The position numbers and the translations under genes were made by a program. Positions 44,438 to 56,660 of a stretch of DNA of 64,000 nt are shown in pieces; position 1 is the first letter of the stretch; every line of letters begins with the position of its first letter. Source of the DNA: Elymus sibiricus (lineage: Eukaryota > Streptophyta > Magnoliopsida > Poales > Poaceae). Under the pieces are notes generated by a model. It was not told where the DNA came from, made no database searches, and saw only the letters and a list, made by a program, of their open reading frames with translations. The stretch is from positions 195,152,537 to 195,216,536 of the forward strand of contig CM077672.1 of the NCBI GenBank assembly GCA_039707655.1, read 5' to 3'.

Positions 44438-47400
44438 TGTGACGCCCCCGACTTAATCATGCACTAATCATACACGCAAATGCACACGATCAAGCCTAAG
44501 GACTCACTTGAAGATATCACAACACAACTCTAAACACAAGTAAAAGTCATACAAGCTTTATATTACAAGCCAGGGGCCTCGAGGGCTCAAATACATAAGC
44601 TTGAGTCATACAAGCATCAGCAGAAGCATTAGATATCTGAGTACAGACATAAAGTTAAACAGATAAGCCTTCAGAAGGTGGGGCAAAATAAAAACACTGG
44701 ATCGAAAGGCGCAGGCCTCCTGCCTGGGTGCCTCCTATCTACTCCTGGTCGTCGGTGGTCTCCACGTAGTACTACTCTCCACCAGAGGGGTAGTAGTAGT
44801 AGTCGTTGGCTGGCGCAGCTGGCTCCGGGGCTCCATCGTCTGGTCGCAACAATCGGGTATGTGGGAAAAAGGGGAAGCAAAGCAACCGTGAGTACTCATC
44901 CAAAGTACTCGCAGGACTTACATCAGAACTATTTTACTAATGCATCGGTATCAAAGGAAGGCTGTATATGTGGACTGGACTACAGAAATGCCAAAATAAG
45001 GGGGAAAGGCCTAGCCTATCGAAGACTAGCATCTTCAGCATCTTGCAGCATTAGAAGAGTGCAGATTAGTACATACATATAGTAGTAGTAACCACGCCCA
45101 GAGATCCTTCCTCGACTCCCTGCGAGAAAACGATCTCGGAGCAACATATTAAGCATCTCAAGTTCCAGTTCTAGTTGTAGTAGATCAGGATATTTACCGA
45201 GCGTCCTGTTACCGTGGACACGGCTATTCGAATAGATATACTTCCCTGCAGGGGTGCACCAACTTACCCAACACGCTCGATTAACTCTGGCAGGACACAC
45301 TTGCTCGGTCCATGCCCGGCCGCGGCTGATCGACACGTCGTAGCCCTACCTAGGCTCAACAGAGAGGCCAGCACGCCGGTCTACATCCTAAGCGCTCAGG
45401 GGTCTTGGGCCAATTTGCACTCCTGCGCATTGCGAGGACGGCCGAGAGCAGACCTAGCCCCCTTAATACAAGCGCAGGCCTTCGCGGTCCAACCCGGGCG
45501 CGTTCCGCTCAACCGCTGACGTCTGAAGAACTTCGGCTGATACCACGACGCCGAGTGCCCATACTATTCCCGCGTGGTCGTTAGTGCGATAAGGCCAAAG
45601 GCCTACTCAGATTACATATCCTAACCCATTAGTGTGTTGGGAGCTCGCGGAAACGAGCAGAGACTCACGATCATGTGACCCCGTCGCCCCGTCTCGTGGA
45701 CTTACGGCAAGGGCTAGGAATGCCCGGCCGTGCCACGTAATCACCACGGGTACCCTCATGGTCAACCCGAATCCACATCACTCGCGGGTACCCCTCGGGG
45801 CCGACCCGACTTTCCAACGGACTATCGGGAACTCAGGTCCACCTCAACCGGGGTGGTACCGCCTGTCCCTTCAGTCCTGCTATAACAATATCAGTAAGAG
45901 GGCAACAGGTAAAAGTAACCGTGTGTCCGTAACATCAACGGATAATCCAAGGAATCACCCTCATTGGATTCCCACTCGACGTACCCATGTAGGTGAACCC
46001 GGATGAATCACCCTCGATGGTATTCACACTTACGGGGTTGCATGACAGAAGCTTCATCAGAGGTGGTGGAAAGGAATCACCCTCGGTAACCCACAACCAA
46101 CTAGCTGTACTACAGAGGCAACATCAGGAGTGAGATAAAAGGTATCACCCTCGGCACTCGATATTAGCTCTGCAGAGTCGAGCAACTTAGGGGGTGTGCG
46201 GTGATGTGTTGGTCTCAGCCCGTCGATCACATCGACTGGGGCACTGGTAACTAAGCGGGGCAACTAAGAACAAGCAAGAGGGGCCACAGATGGTTTACCA
46301 TCCAACCTATACTAAGCATTTAGGATATCGGGTAAAGTATCAAAAGCGGTTTACAAAAACAGGCTATGCATCAGATTAGGATCAAACAATAGCAGTAGCA
46401 AATTCTAATGCAAGCAGGAGGGAGAAAGAATAGGTGATATAGGCATGCGTCAAGGGGGGTTGCTTGCCTGGAAGCTCTGCGGCAAAGGAGGGGTCGTCAA
46501 CGGGGTAGTCGGTCTCCGGAGCTGCGTCGGTCTCGGGGTCTACCGGATAAGAAGAGGGGGAAGAAACAATAAATAAAGGCAAACATATGCAACACAATGC
46601 ATGGCATGGCAAAATGCAGTGCTGGAGGTGACCTAATGCAATGCTACATGTCGCAGACGAAGCGGGAAAATATCTGGGATATTTTCCCGGTCTTAGGCAG
46701 TTTTTGGTATACTGAACCGGAGGGGAAGGTTCCATGTTCAGATAGATAGGAGTGATGGTCAAGCATTTTGACCACGTATTCGGATTCATCTCGTTTTTCT
46801 GATCAACTTTCATGTTGAAAACTTTTCGATCCGAGCTACGGTTGAATTTCTACGAATTTTCAAAGATTTAAACCTTTTTCTGAAAATCCTGGAATTATTT
46901 TAATTAATAAAATCGCATTATCTAGAACAGTACACATATGACATCAGCATGACGTTAGGATGACGTCAGCAAGTCAGCCCAGCCGTTCCAGGTCAAACCT
47001 GACGGCTGGGACCCACCTGTCATACACTGCGGGTTTAACAGGGTTAATTTAAACTAAACCAGAGTTAATTAGGGAAAGGGCCCCACATGTCAGTGACTGT
47101 TTAGCTAATCAAATTAAGTTTATTTAGAAAACAGTTTAATTAGTCTAATTAGCAGAGGGGGGCCACTGGTCAGCGACAGTAACTGCCACGTCAGCCGGGG
47201 TTGACCTGGTCAACTGGTCAACTGGGCCCGCGGGACCCAGCTGCCAGTGACCCAGAGGCGTGCCATGTGGCCGCCACGTCGGTGCCGGCGCCGGAACAGC
47301 TCCGACGAGGCTGTTCACGGCGGCCGAACGCCGGCGAGCCTCGGATTTCGCTTGTGGTGGTCCATTTGCACTGTGGATGGGTTCTTTCGAACGGCCACTC

Positions 47401-48659
47401 CGAGCCGCGTCGGGTGGTGGCCTCGGCCGGAGCTGGGACGGCCGGAAACGTCGCCGACGACGAGCGTAGGCGGCGGCGTTCTATGGGTGAGGGCGAACTA
47501 GCGGCAGCAGGGCACGTTCGAGCTAGCTAAAAGGCCAGGGCGGCCCTACGCGACGCGGTGAGCACGTTTGACACGTGCGGGTGACCAAATGGTCACCGGA
47601 GTAACTCTGGCGACCAGCGAGGTGGCGGTGCGTTCGGCCAAAACGGCAACATGCGCTAGAGCTCGAGCGGGACCGCGAGAGGAGGGAGGAGAGGAGCGGA
47701 AGCTCACCTAGTGGCCATGGAAAGCCATAGACAGCTTAGGAGCGCAGGGACTGGCCGGAAACGACGGGGATCGCCGGCGACAGAGATGGTGACGCCGAGC
47801 TCGATCCCGACTGCGTGGTCCTCCCCGATTTAAAAGGCGAGGTGCAGCCGACGTGGTCGAGGATGGCGAGGTCTCCAGAGACGGCGGAGGGAGGCGGGGA
47901 CGACGTTGGCCGCGGCAGAGACGAACGGCGGCGACGGCCGCGTACTGGAGAGGAAGGGGGAGAGCACGCGGAGCGAGGAGAGGGGCAGGGGAGTGGATGA
48001 GGCATCCAGGGGGAGGGATGGCTCGGCCTTATCCTCTCGCCCGGGCAGTGGAGTCGCGGTGTCACCCGCTGGCCGGCGAGCGCGCGCTCAGCCACGGCGC
48101 GGCTGACACGGCGAGGGACAGAGAGAGAGAGGAGGGAGAAGGGGGCCGGTTGGGCTGGGCCGAGTGCACTGTGCACTTAGGCCCAGCCGGTTTAGGCCTT
48201 TTATTTTTCTTTTCTGTTTTTCTTTTTATAGAAGGTTTAGAAAAATAAATGAGCTGCCAAAATGAAATTGCAAAAATGTGAAACTCGTCCACAAAATTAC
48301 AATGCATTATTCTGCTCTGTCACAAAAAGTTTGGGCAATTTTGGAATCCATTTGAATTTTTCAAAAATGGAAATGGCATTAAAATTGTTGTTTTTGCACT
48401 GTTTTAATGCTCTAGCCCATTTTAGGAAAATAGGTGATGTTCTTTTTTTGAACATTAATTTGTTTTGGAATTTTTGCTACAACATAAACTATTTTCCAAC
48501 AATTTTTGAGCACCTTCAAATTTCACTTGCTTTTGAATTTGAATTCAGTGGAGGAATTTGAAATGAGATATGATTTCACTGTGATCATTCGTTGCAAAAA
48601 CAAATTAGCTTAGCACTAATTTGAAGATCACTGTGGCTCATTACTCAGGGGGTGTTACA
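44438..48659 (-). repeat. F: 5' LTR (right copy)
   Basis: This partner of the left LTR adjoins the primer site. The GAGTAC...GTACTC inverted repeat is at 44890-44910. Confidence 0.9.
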
Positions 48660-50688
48660 TTTTCGCTCCCCGATTTCTTCCTTCACGGGATTGGAGTCAT
48701 GTCTTTTTTTCGATGTTATCAGATTTTCTCTCGCTCTTGGGTGTATAAAGATGGTCATTTAGTCTTGCCTTTCCTATCTAGCCAGAGATTCTCTCCAGAC
48801 CAACCTTGCCCCCCAAGATATATTCTCAGAATTTAGCCGCCGAAACCCTACCTTCCGAGTTACCGGAAGGGAAACCCTAATTCCTACAGTTACAAAGGAA
48901 CCCCAATTTCCTTTGATCTGTTGCCTCCCAAACTTTTCCCAGTGATCATCCCACATCCATAAACCCTGGATATGTAAAGATATTGCCAAGTCATTTGCAA
49001 TATTTTTCATTTAAAATTAATTCCTTTTTGTACTGTTTAAAGGAATTAAATCCAGAAAAATATCTATCCATCTCCAAAGTTAATGGAAACTTGTGGAGAT
49101 ATTCATTATGATCATATTGAGCTCTCATAAAAATATTGGCCATAATTAAATAAGGGAAATTGTTTTTCCTATTTAAAGCCAATATTGCAATTTGGGCACT
49201 TTCCAAAGGAGCTACCATTTTGGTAGCCAGGAAAAATCCCAAATAATTTGTGGAGCTTCTCCTATCCATATCTTCATCATTTCCATCAAGAACTCAAGTT
49301 CCATAGTTCAAATTTTGAGCACATCATCCAGTTCTAGTTTCTGGACCTATTTTGAGATTGTGAAGCAACTATACTTTATATTGCTCCATGATTATTGAAA
49401 TTAATCCAGGACCTCACATTCCCTATATGATGTGAGCATGCAAAAACCCATATCATTTTATCTAGCCATTTTCTCCCAAAAATTCCATCTAACTTCAGTC
49501 CAGATTCTAGCTCTGTGAAGGAAGTACCATTTTGGTGTACCCAAATGGTATGAAATTTTATCAGTGCCTTCATGCTCCTAAATCATCACTCCCCACCAAA
49601 TTTGAGCCAAATTCATGAAGCCATTTGAGCACAGCTTCAAAGTTTAGTTTCTGGACCAAATTCTGCATTGTGAAGGAAGTGCATGCAAACAAGGTCCAAA
49701 TGGGTTCAAATTTTTCCAGCACATACTCCTTTCTACCACAATTCAGCATGACAAGGATCCAACTCCATTCCTTTAGCCATTTCTCTAGAAACCTCCATCC
49801 AATTTTCCTGTCAGAAGCTGTTTTGGCAAATTTTCCTCACCTCAGAGCCACCTAGCTGGTTCTAGCCACTTCGTTCATCTATTTGAGCAGTGAGGGATCC
49901 ATTTGACAAGGCTAGATAGGCAGACGCAGACCAGAGCACGCAGAACACGTGGTGACCACGTGAGCTGCACACAGGAGCAGCGCTCTGCGCTCTGTCCCCG
50001 TCGAGCAGTCCAGCTCAGGCCGCCGCAGTGTGTCCCCTTGTGCCGGCAAGCTCCCCGCCGTCCACGCGCCCCTCTCCAGCCCCTTTCCTCGTTGGATTCT
50101 TCCTCGCTGCGCCGGGACAAACTCCGTCGTACCGCCACTGTGCCTACGCAGTCGCCGCCGTATGCAGCCGCGCCCGAGGCTTCCCGAAGCGCCAGCTCGC
50201 TCCCTCTGTTGCCCCGTGAAGCTTCATGACGCCAAGCTAACCGCCACCGCCTCGAGTTCACGCACTGGAGCTCCGGCCAGCTCCTCGCCGTGGCCGTGCT
50301 CATCCGCCCACACCACCCAGCAATAAATAGCCTCCCCCAAGCCCCTCTAGCACGCACCTCACTCACTCTCTTCCCCTAACCTCCTCCCGAGCTCAAGTTC
50401 GAGCAGCGGCTCGCCGCGTAGCCCAAATCGCGAGCTAGAAGAGTAACCCAGTCAGATCCCTATGGATTGGAGCCTCTTCAAGTCAGTGCTGCCTTAGTTA
50501 GTATTTTCCGCTGCCCCAGCTTTGTAACCATGATGTAATTATTCCAGCCACAATGGCTAATAAATACATTCTTATTCCAGTTGTGCCTATGTTCATGATA
50601 CATGTTGTAAACGCGCACGCCGGAGTGATTTCCTGGGCTGGTGTGTGCGGCGACCATCTGGCTACAGTGGTATTCAGGCGGGGCGCCA
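48660..50688 (+). repeat. E: 5' LTR, main segment (with internal deletion)
   Basis: It continues the LTR after F and matches 53659-55430 and then 57867-58128 of the 3' LTR. The 2439 bp between are absent; the junction at 50428-50431 is TCGC, which flanks the missing segment at both ends in the other LTR. The TATA box position reads AATAAATAG (50322-50330) in place of TATATATA. Confidence 0.85.
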
Positions 50689-53645
50689 CAACGGATGGTA
50701 TCAGAGCAGCTAGGCTAGCTGTAGGTTACCCTACCTAGCTCCTATTGTCTTTTGCTCAGTAGAAAGCCCAGATGGATTTCAGCCATCTTTGCCAAACAGG
50801 CACGGCTACTATTGATCATAAGGCAATCCCATAGGTTTTTGGCTCCATTAGACCCCAACTCTCGTGGCCTTTGCCTCCGGTGTGAAATGTCCGCACCTGG
50901 CAATGACCCGTGAGCCCTGAACCCTAGGTAAACCAGATATCCCCACCTTGCTCGCTAACCATGGCATTTCTCTTCTTAAATCTAGTTTCCTTTGGGAAAC
51001 GCCTATAAATTCCATCTTTTCCCGACAACCCGAGGACCGTTGACTAAGTCACTTTGGCGATGGTCGTGCGTCGAGTTTGATGTTCCCTAAGGAAGTAGTA
51101 GGAGCTTGACCCCAATTGCTACCAGGAGCGTTGTGTGGTTTTCCTTCTAAATCCTTAGAGGTACATCGAGTGCGCTATACTAGTGATACTAGTGAATGTT
51201 TGGCCACGTGTATAAACTCGGCAAAATTTGAGCTTTATTTGCTTTTGGTATTTTTAGTTTCTCATGGTTTTTGCTTCTTTTCTTGGTTTCGGTTCTTTCG
51301 CTCCGACTGGATCCATTCGCAAGTGCTGCTAAGAAGACCAGCATACAGCTTGCATAATACTCAATAATCCAAGTCTAGTCAGCTCAGGTAAACCACATGA
51401 TATTCAGAACAGCAACACCGGATCTATCAAGAATGAAGGATGGGTCAGGAGCAGAATCTGCGTGCAACCGACAAGGCCAGACTATACCTAAGGGAGTTTG
51501 CCGCAGAATAGATTACACCTAAGGAACAAATGATTCCGTCCTCGACACAAGGATTATTTCAGTCAGTGGGGTGAACCTTGATTCTTTCTCAATGGACTCA
51601 AGAATCATTTATCACCCACAGAAGACATATTTCAAGAATGTGAACATGCCGAGAGCAGCAACAAAACTCTGGTATATTAGTATATTCTGGAATTCACTGG
51701 TGTATATACAAATTTCCGGGCACTGCGAACAAGGTCTGCAAGGAATATGGATGAGTTCACGGCTGCCCAGAACCAATGAGAATTCCAAACACCTGGAAGC
51801 TCAGCCAAATCGACTGGAATTATCCACCAACTGCGTACTACCGGTAACATCTGGTATTCTGGGTTAATTAGCAACATAAAGTCTGAATCAGTTGTGCAAC
51901 CTTTACAACAACAATGATCAGACCGGCCAAAGGACTAGCGGTGTGCATGACCAATAGGATATCTTCAAATAGGGTATGGCCTGTACCAAGCTTTGGCTCC
52001 CCCAGGGGTAAATTTTGGATATTCCGGAAGGAAGCCAGAACCGGCCACAGGTCTGACTGCGTATCACAGCAAAAGACTTCTGGTATAAGAAACCCAGCCT
52101 TCCTCTGCAAGCTATCAAGAAGAGCTTACGATGCAAGACTCCCAACCTTCCTCGCTACACCAATTGATGAGAAAATCTTCTGGGGTACGGCACTCCCATC
52201 TTCCTCAGCCTGCTACCGCGTAAAGCTTCCAGCATAAGGCACCTGACCTTCCGCAGTAAGCCACATGAAGGAAAGCTTCTGGGGTACGATACCCAGCCTT
52301 CTTCGGCACACTACCCTGGTAGAAGCTTCGAGCGTAAGGTATTCAGCCTTCTTTAGCACGCCATCATGCCCGCAACAATCTTGTCAGAAGCACAAACTAG
52401 TCCAGATACACGTCTGCCTCAGAACTCAGTGGTTATGAAAGGATTTATCCTACCCCTGCATATGTTGTGAGCATGCAGTCCAGTGGATCAGTTCATGCGA
52501 GCCACTCATACACGGGAATGACTATATTCAGAGAAACATCGGCCCCATAGTTCAAAGAAGGATATGAGCACAGCAACCCCTACGGGATATACAAGAGAAG
52601 GATGTGAGAACAAGCCCGACAAGCTGGGATATGACCAAGGAACCGTGTTGGTAGGTCATGACGGAAAGGAACCCCCAAGAATAGAGAAGTTTTGGATACA
52701 CAACTTCCGTGACGGTCAATAAAAGTAAAGCTTCACAGACAAGGTGATATTGTCAATCCTTGTCAGACTCTTGCATATACGGCCACAACAATGCAGCAAG
52801 CATGTTGTACTCCTCATGAGCATGGGCCATCAACCAAGATGGGAGGCTATTCTCCGTAAGATGCGCCGAATGATAGCCAAACTATGTTCAGCTCAGTGAT
52901 CATAGCAAGGACTGCAGAGGCTATATATGGCAGAGCCACCTCAGTAATTGACAAAGTTTGACAGTCTGAATTCACTTGGAAATAAGACATTCAGATAGAA
53001 TAGCTAAAAGCACATACACATCGGCATCGACGGTTCATAAATGCCACGGTGTCATTGGAATAGGAGATTACTGTCTATGGTTACTTTGTGATCATGCCTG
53101 ACATTCCAGTTGGGGATACGGCGGTAATAGTTCGGACATGTTGTTCATTGGATTGTGGATCACCTAAGGACAAAGTCAGAATGCATAAGACGGAAGGAAA
53201 CATCAGCATGGAACCCAGAGCTAGACTGAGCCTTTTGACAAGATAGAAAGAAAGCCACCCTGGTCACTCGAGGCCATACGAGCATGTGAACTCTGTACCC
53301 AGAGAAGATGTCTCACCCTTGGCAGTCACTGTACGAAGTATCGCAATAAAATCCGAAGTAGCTACTTTTTGGCCATGGAAACCAAGCTATTTGTCGACAC
53401 TACCCTCTACCCCACCCAGCAATACCGCTACCAGGATAAAAGGTACACCTGACAGGAAAGAGAAGGATTCAAGATAGTTGTATGAAAAGACAACCCCTGA
53501 GCCATCAGAAGAGGCAGTTAAAAGGTCAGTGAATCGACGAAGACAAGACAGCTGATGGATCCAAGTCGCACACAGGTATGTTCCCCTTAGCCAGGAGGTA
53601 TGCCCGGAAATCTCGAGGACAAGATTTTCTTAAGGGGGGTAGGTT
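50689..53645 (+). other. E: non-coding interior with primer site and polypurine tract
   Basis: The primer site TGGTATCAGAGC is at 50694-50705 and the polypurine tract at 53631-53643. No frame longer than about 110 codons and no gag, protease, RT or integrase motif is visible. A degenerate ~50-bp tandem repeat occupies 52075-52373. The rest has no recognised content. Confidence 0.75.
52075..52373 (+). repeat. E: degenerate ~50-bp tandem repeat, six units
   Basis: Units begin AGCTTC or a variant at 52075, 52123, 52175, 52224, 52274 and 52324 (spacings 48-52 bp) and share a downstream CAGCCTTCNTC. Alternate units look more alike (GCTTCTGGGGTACG against GCTTCNAGCRTAAGG), so the real period may be about 100 bp. 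Confidence 0.65.
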
Positions 53646-55320
53646 TGTGACACCCTGGTTTTCGCTCCCCGATTTCTTCCTTCACGGGATTGGACTCCCG
53701 TCTTTTTTTCGATGTTATCGGATTTTCTCTCGCTCTTGGGTGTATAAAGATGGTCATTTAGTCTTGCCTTTCCTATCCAGCTAGAGATTCTCTCCAGACC
53801 AACCTTGCCACCCAAGATATATTCTCAGAATTTAGCCGCCGAAACCCTACCTTCCGAGTTACCGGAAGGGAAACCCTAATTCCTGCAGTTACAAAGGAAC
53901 CCCAATTTCCTTTGATCTGTTGCCTCCCAAACTTTTCCCAGTGATCATCCCACATCCATAAACCCTGGATATGTAAAAATATTGCCAAGTCATTTCCAAT
54001 ATTTTCATTTAAAATTAATTCCTTTTTCTGCTGTTTAAAGGAATTAAATCCAGAAAAATATCTATCCATCTCCAAAGTTCATGGAAACTTGTGGAGATAT
54101 TCATTATGATCATATTGAGCTCTCATAAAAATATTGGCCATAATTAAATAAGGGAAATTGCTTTTTCCTATTTAAATCCAATATTGCAATTTGGGCACTT
54201 TCCAAAGGAGCTACCATTTTGGTAGCCAGGAAAAATCCCAAATAATTTGTGGAGCTTCTCATATCCATATCTTCACCATTTCCATAAAGAACTCAAGTTC
54301 CATAGTTCAAATTTTGAGCACATCATCAAGTTCTAGTTTCTGGACCTATTTTGAGATTGTGAAGCAACTATACTTTATATTGCTCCATGATTCTTGAAAT
54401 TAATCCAGGACCTCACATTCCCTATATGATGTGAGCATGCAAAAACCCATATCATTTTATCTAGCCATTTTCTCCCAAAAATTCCATCTAGCTTCAGTCC
54501 AGATTCTAGCTCTGTGAAGGAAGTACCATTTTGGTGTACCCAAATGGTATGAAATTTTATCAGTGCCTTCATGCTCCTAAATCATCACTCCCCACCAAAT
54601 TTGAGCCAAATTCATGAAGCCATTTGAGCACAGCTTCAAAGTTTAGTTTCTGGACCAAATTCTGCATTGTGAAGGAAGTGCATGCAAACAAGGTCCAAAT
54701 GGGTTCAAATTTTTCCAGCACATACTCCTTTCTACCACAATTCAGCATGACAAGGATCCAACTCCATTCCTTTAGCCATTTCTCTAGAAACCTCCATCCA
54801 ATTTTCCTGTCAGAAGCTGTTTTGGCAAATTTTCCTCACCTCAGAGCCATCTAGCTGGTTCTAGCCACTTCGTTCATCTATTTGAGCAGTGAGGGATCCA
54901 TTTGACAAGGCTAGACAGGCAGACGCAGGCCAGAGCACGCAGAATGCGTGGTGACCGCGTGAGCTGCACGCAGGAGCAGCGCTCTGCGTTCTGTCCCCGT
55001 CGGGCAGTCCAGCTCAGGCCGCCGTAGCGTGTCCCCTTGTGCCGACAAGCTCCCCGCCGTCCACGCGCCCCTCTCCAGCCCCTTTCCTCGCCAGATTCTT
55101 CCTCGCCGCGCCGGGACAAACTCCGTCGTACCGCCACTGTGCCTACGCGGTCGCCGCCATATGCAGCCGTGCCCGAGGCTTCCCGAAGCGCCAGCTCGCT
55201 CCCTCTGTTGCCCCGTGAAGCTCCACGACACCGAGCTAACCGCCACCGCCTCGAGTTCACGCACTGGGGCTCCGGCCAGCTCATCGCCGTGGCCGTGCTC
55301 ATCCGCCCACACCGCCCAGC

Positions 55321-55328
55321 TATATATA
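55321..55328 (+). promoter_or_regulatory. E: 3' LTR TATA box
   Basis: TATATATA lies in GCTATATATAGCC, followed by a pyrimidine-rich start region (CTCACTCACTCTCTTCCCC). Confidence 0.6.
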
Positions 55329-56404
55329 GCCTCCCCCAATCCCCCCGAGCGCGCACCTCACTCACTCTCTTCCCCTAACCTCCTCCCGAGCTCAAGTTCG
55401 AGCAGCGGCTCGCCGCGCAGCCCAAATCGCTGGTGAGCTCCATGCTCTGCTCCACGCCCAACCCCTACCTCTGGCCATCCCCCACCCCTGCTAGGCCATA
55501 CATGGGGTGCGCCACACGACGGTGACCTCACCTGTCCCGTCGCCCATTCCTATAGCCCACCGCAGCCGCCCAATTTGACTGGAGCTGCCGCCCACGGCCA
55601 TGGATGCAAACGCGCCACCAGCCGTCCCCCCCGCCCATAGATCCCACCACCGGATGCCCCGCTCCGTGGCGACGCCGCATGACCAGTCACCCACCCTGGA
55701 AGACCACTGGAGCACCGGAATCACACCGGAGCCGGTCGCCCAGCCGCGGCCATCGGGGAGAGAGGAGAGGAGGAGGAAGAAGAGAAGGAGGGAGGAGAGA
55801 GAAGACCCGACGGGTGGGGTCGGGACCCACCTGTCGGTGACTAAGGGCCGGCCAGCTGGGTTAAGTGGAAGCGTACTCCGTAAAGTATGCTTTCCATTCT
55901 CTGAAAGCGAACTCTCAGAAATACATTTTCATTTTTCAGCCCAGCGCCGAAATGGCTAGTTTGCGGATGTTCGCTCGTTAGCAACAGAAAAGCACAGATT
56001 CCGTATGTTTTTCTGCCTAACGAACGAACGGCCACAACTTTTCACTCGTGACTCTGATTCAGGTAATTCCAAAGCCCACGTTCTCTGTTCGTCGAGCCCG
56101 TTCCGATGACATCATTTTCACCATGTTTACACATTCTGAAAATGACTATTTTGCCCCTGCCCTATATTCAGCCCCTCCGAGAGAGAATCTTTTCCGGCAG
56201 AATTTTCCGCGAGATGATCGCACCTCTTTCCGGAGTATTCCTTCACCCCCAGGCAAGCCGACCATCTGATATATGCCCTAAAGCATTGCTTCTGTGTTAT
56301 TCTTGTGTGTTTAATTAATGAACATGTTTATGCTCGGGTGCATAGTGGTGAGCTGTATGTGACTCCGATGAACCCTTGCTTGACCTTTCTTTGGTGACGG
56401 CACC

Positions 56405-56660
56405 ACGCCTGTGTTCTGTGCTGCTTCCGGCCGTCCGGGGTGGATGCCAACTTTATATTTCTCTTTTCAACAACTATCCCGTGTTCTGAGCTGCTTTTCG
56501 GCCGTCTCGGGCAGCTGTTGAGTTTCTTTTTGTAGCGGTGACCCCATGCTCTGAGCTGTTCTTCGGCCGTCTTAGGGAACCACTACATTCTTTTTATCAA
56601 CACTGTCTCATGCTCTGAGCTGCTTTTCAGCCGTCTTGAGCAGTAGTTGAGTTATTCCAG
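56405..56660 (+). repeat. E: 65-71 bp tandem repeat in the 3' LTR, four units
   Basis: Each unit has TGTTCTGAGCTGCTTTTCGG or a variant followed by CCGTC; cores are at 56429, 56500, 56565 and 56629. The repeat lies inside the part deleted from the 5' LTR. Confidence 0.6.

Larger units (their letters stand above)
37297..48659 (-). mobile_element. F: non-coding chromovirus derivative, same lineage as G
   Basis: LTRs of about 4.2 kb (37298-41498 and 44438-48659) flank a 2.94 kb interior without gag or pol. The primer site is on the right and the polypurine tract on the left, so it reads on the minus strand. Perfect TTTTC duplication, with one extra T before the left LTR. LTR ends, primer region and leader align with G (for example CCTAATGTTAGAGTTAG against CCTAATGTCAGAGTTAG). 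It needs proteins from an autonomous relative. It is the innermost element of this nest, hence younger than E. Confidence 0.88.

Noticed and set aside
49875..50366. 163-aa minus-strand ORF kept at the same length at 54874-55365
   Set aside because: Equal length is tempting, but both are the same part of the E LTR pair and so not independent. The translation is basic, low-complexity and antisense to the promoter region. It would merit a look only if found in unrelated LTRs.
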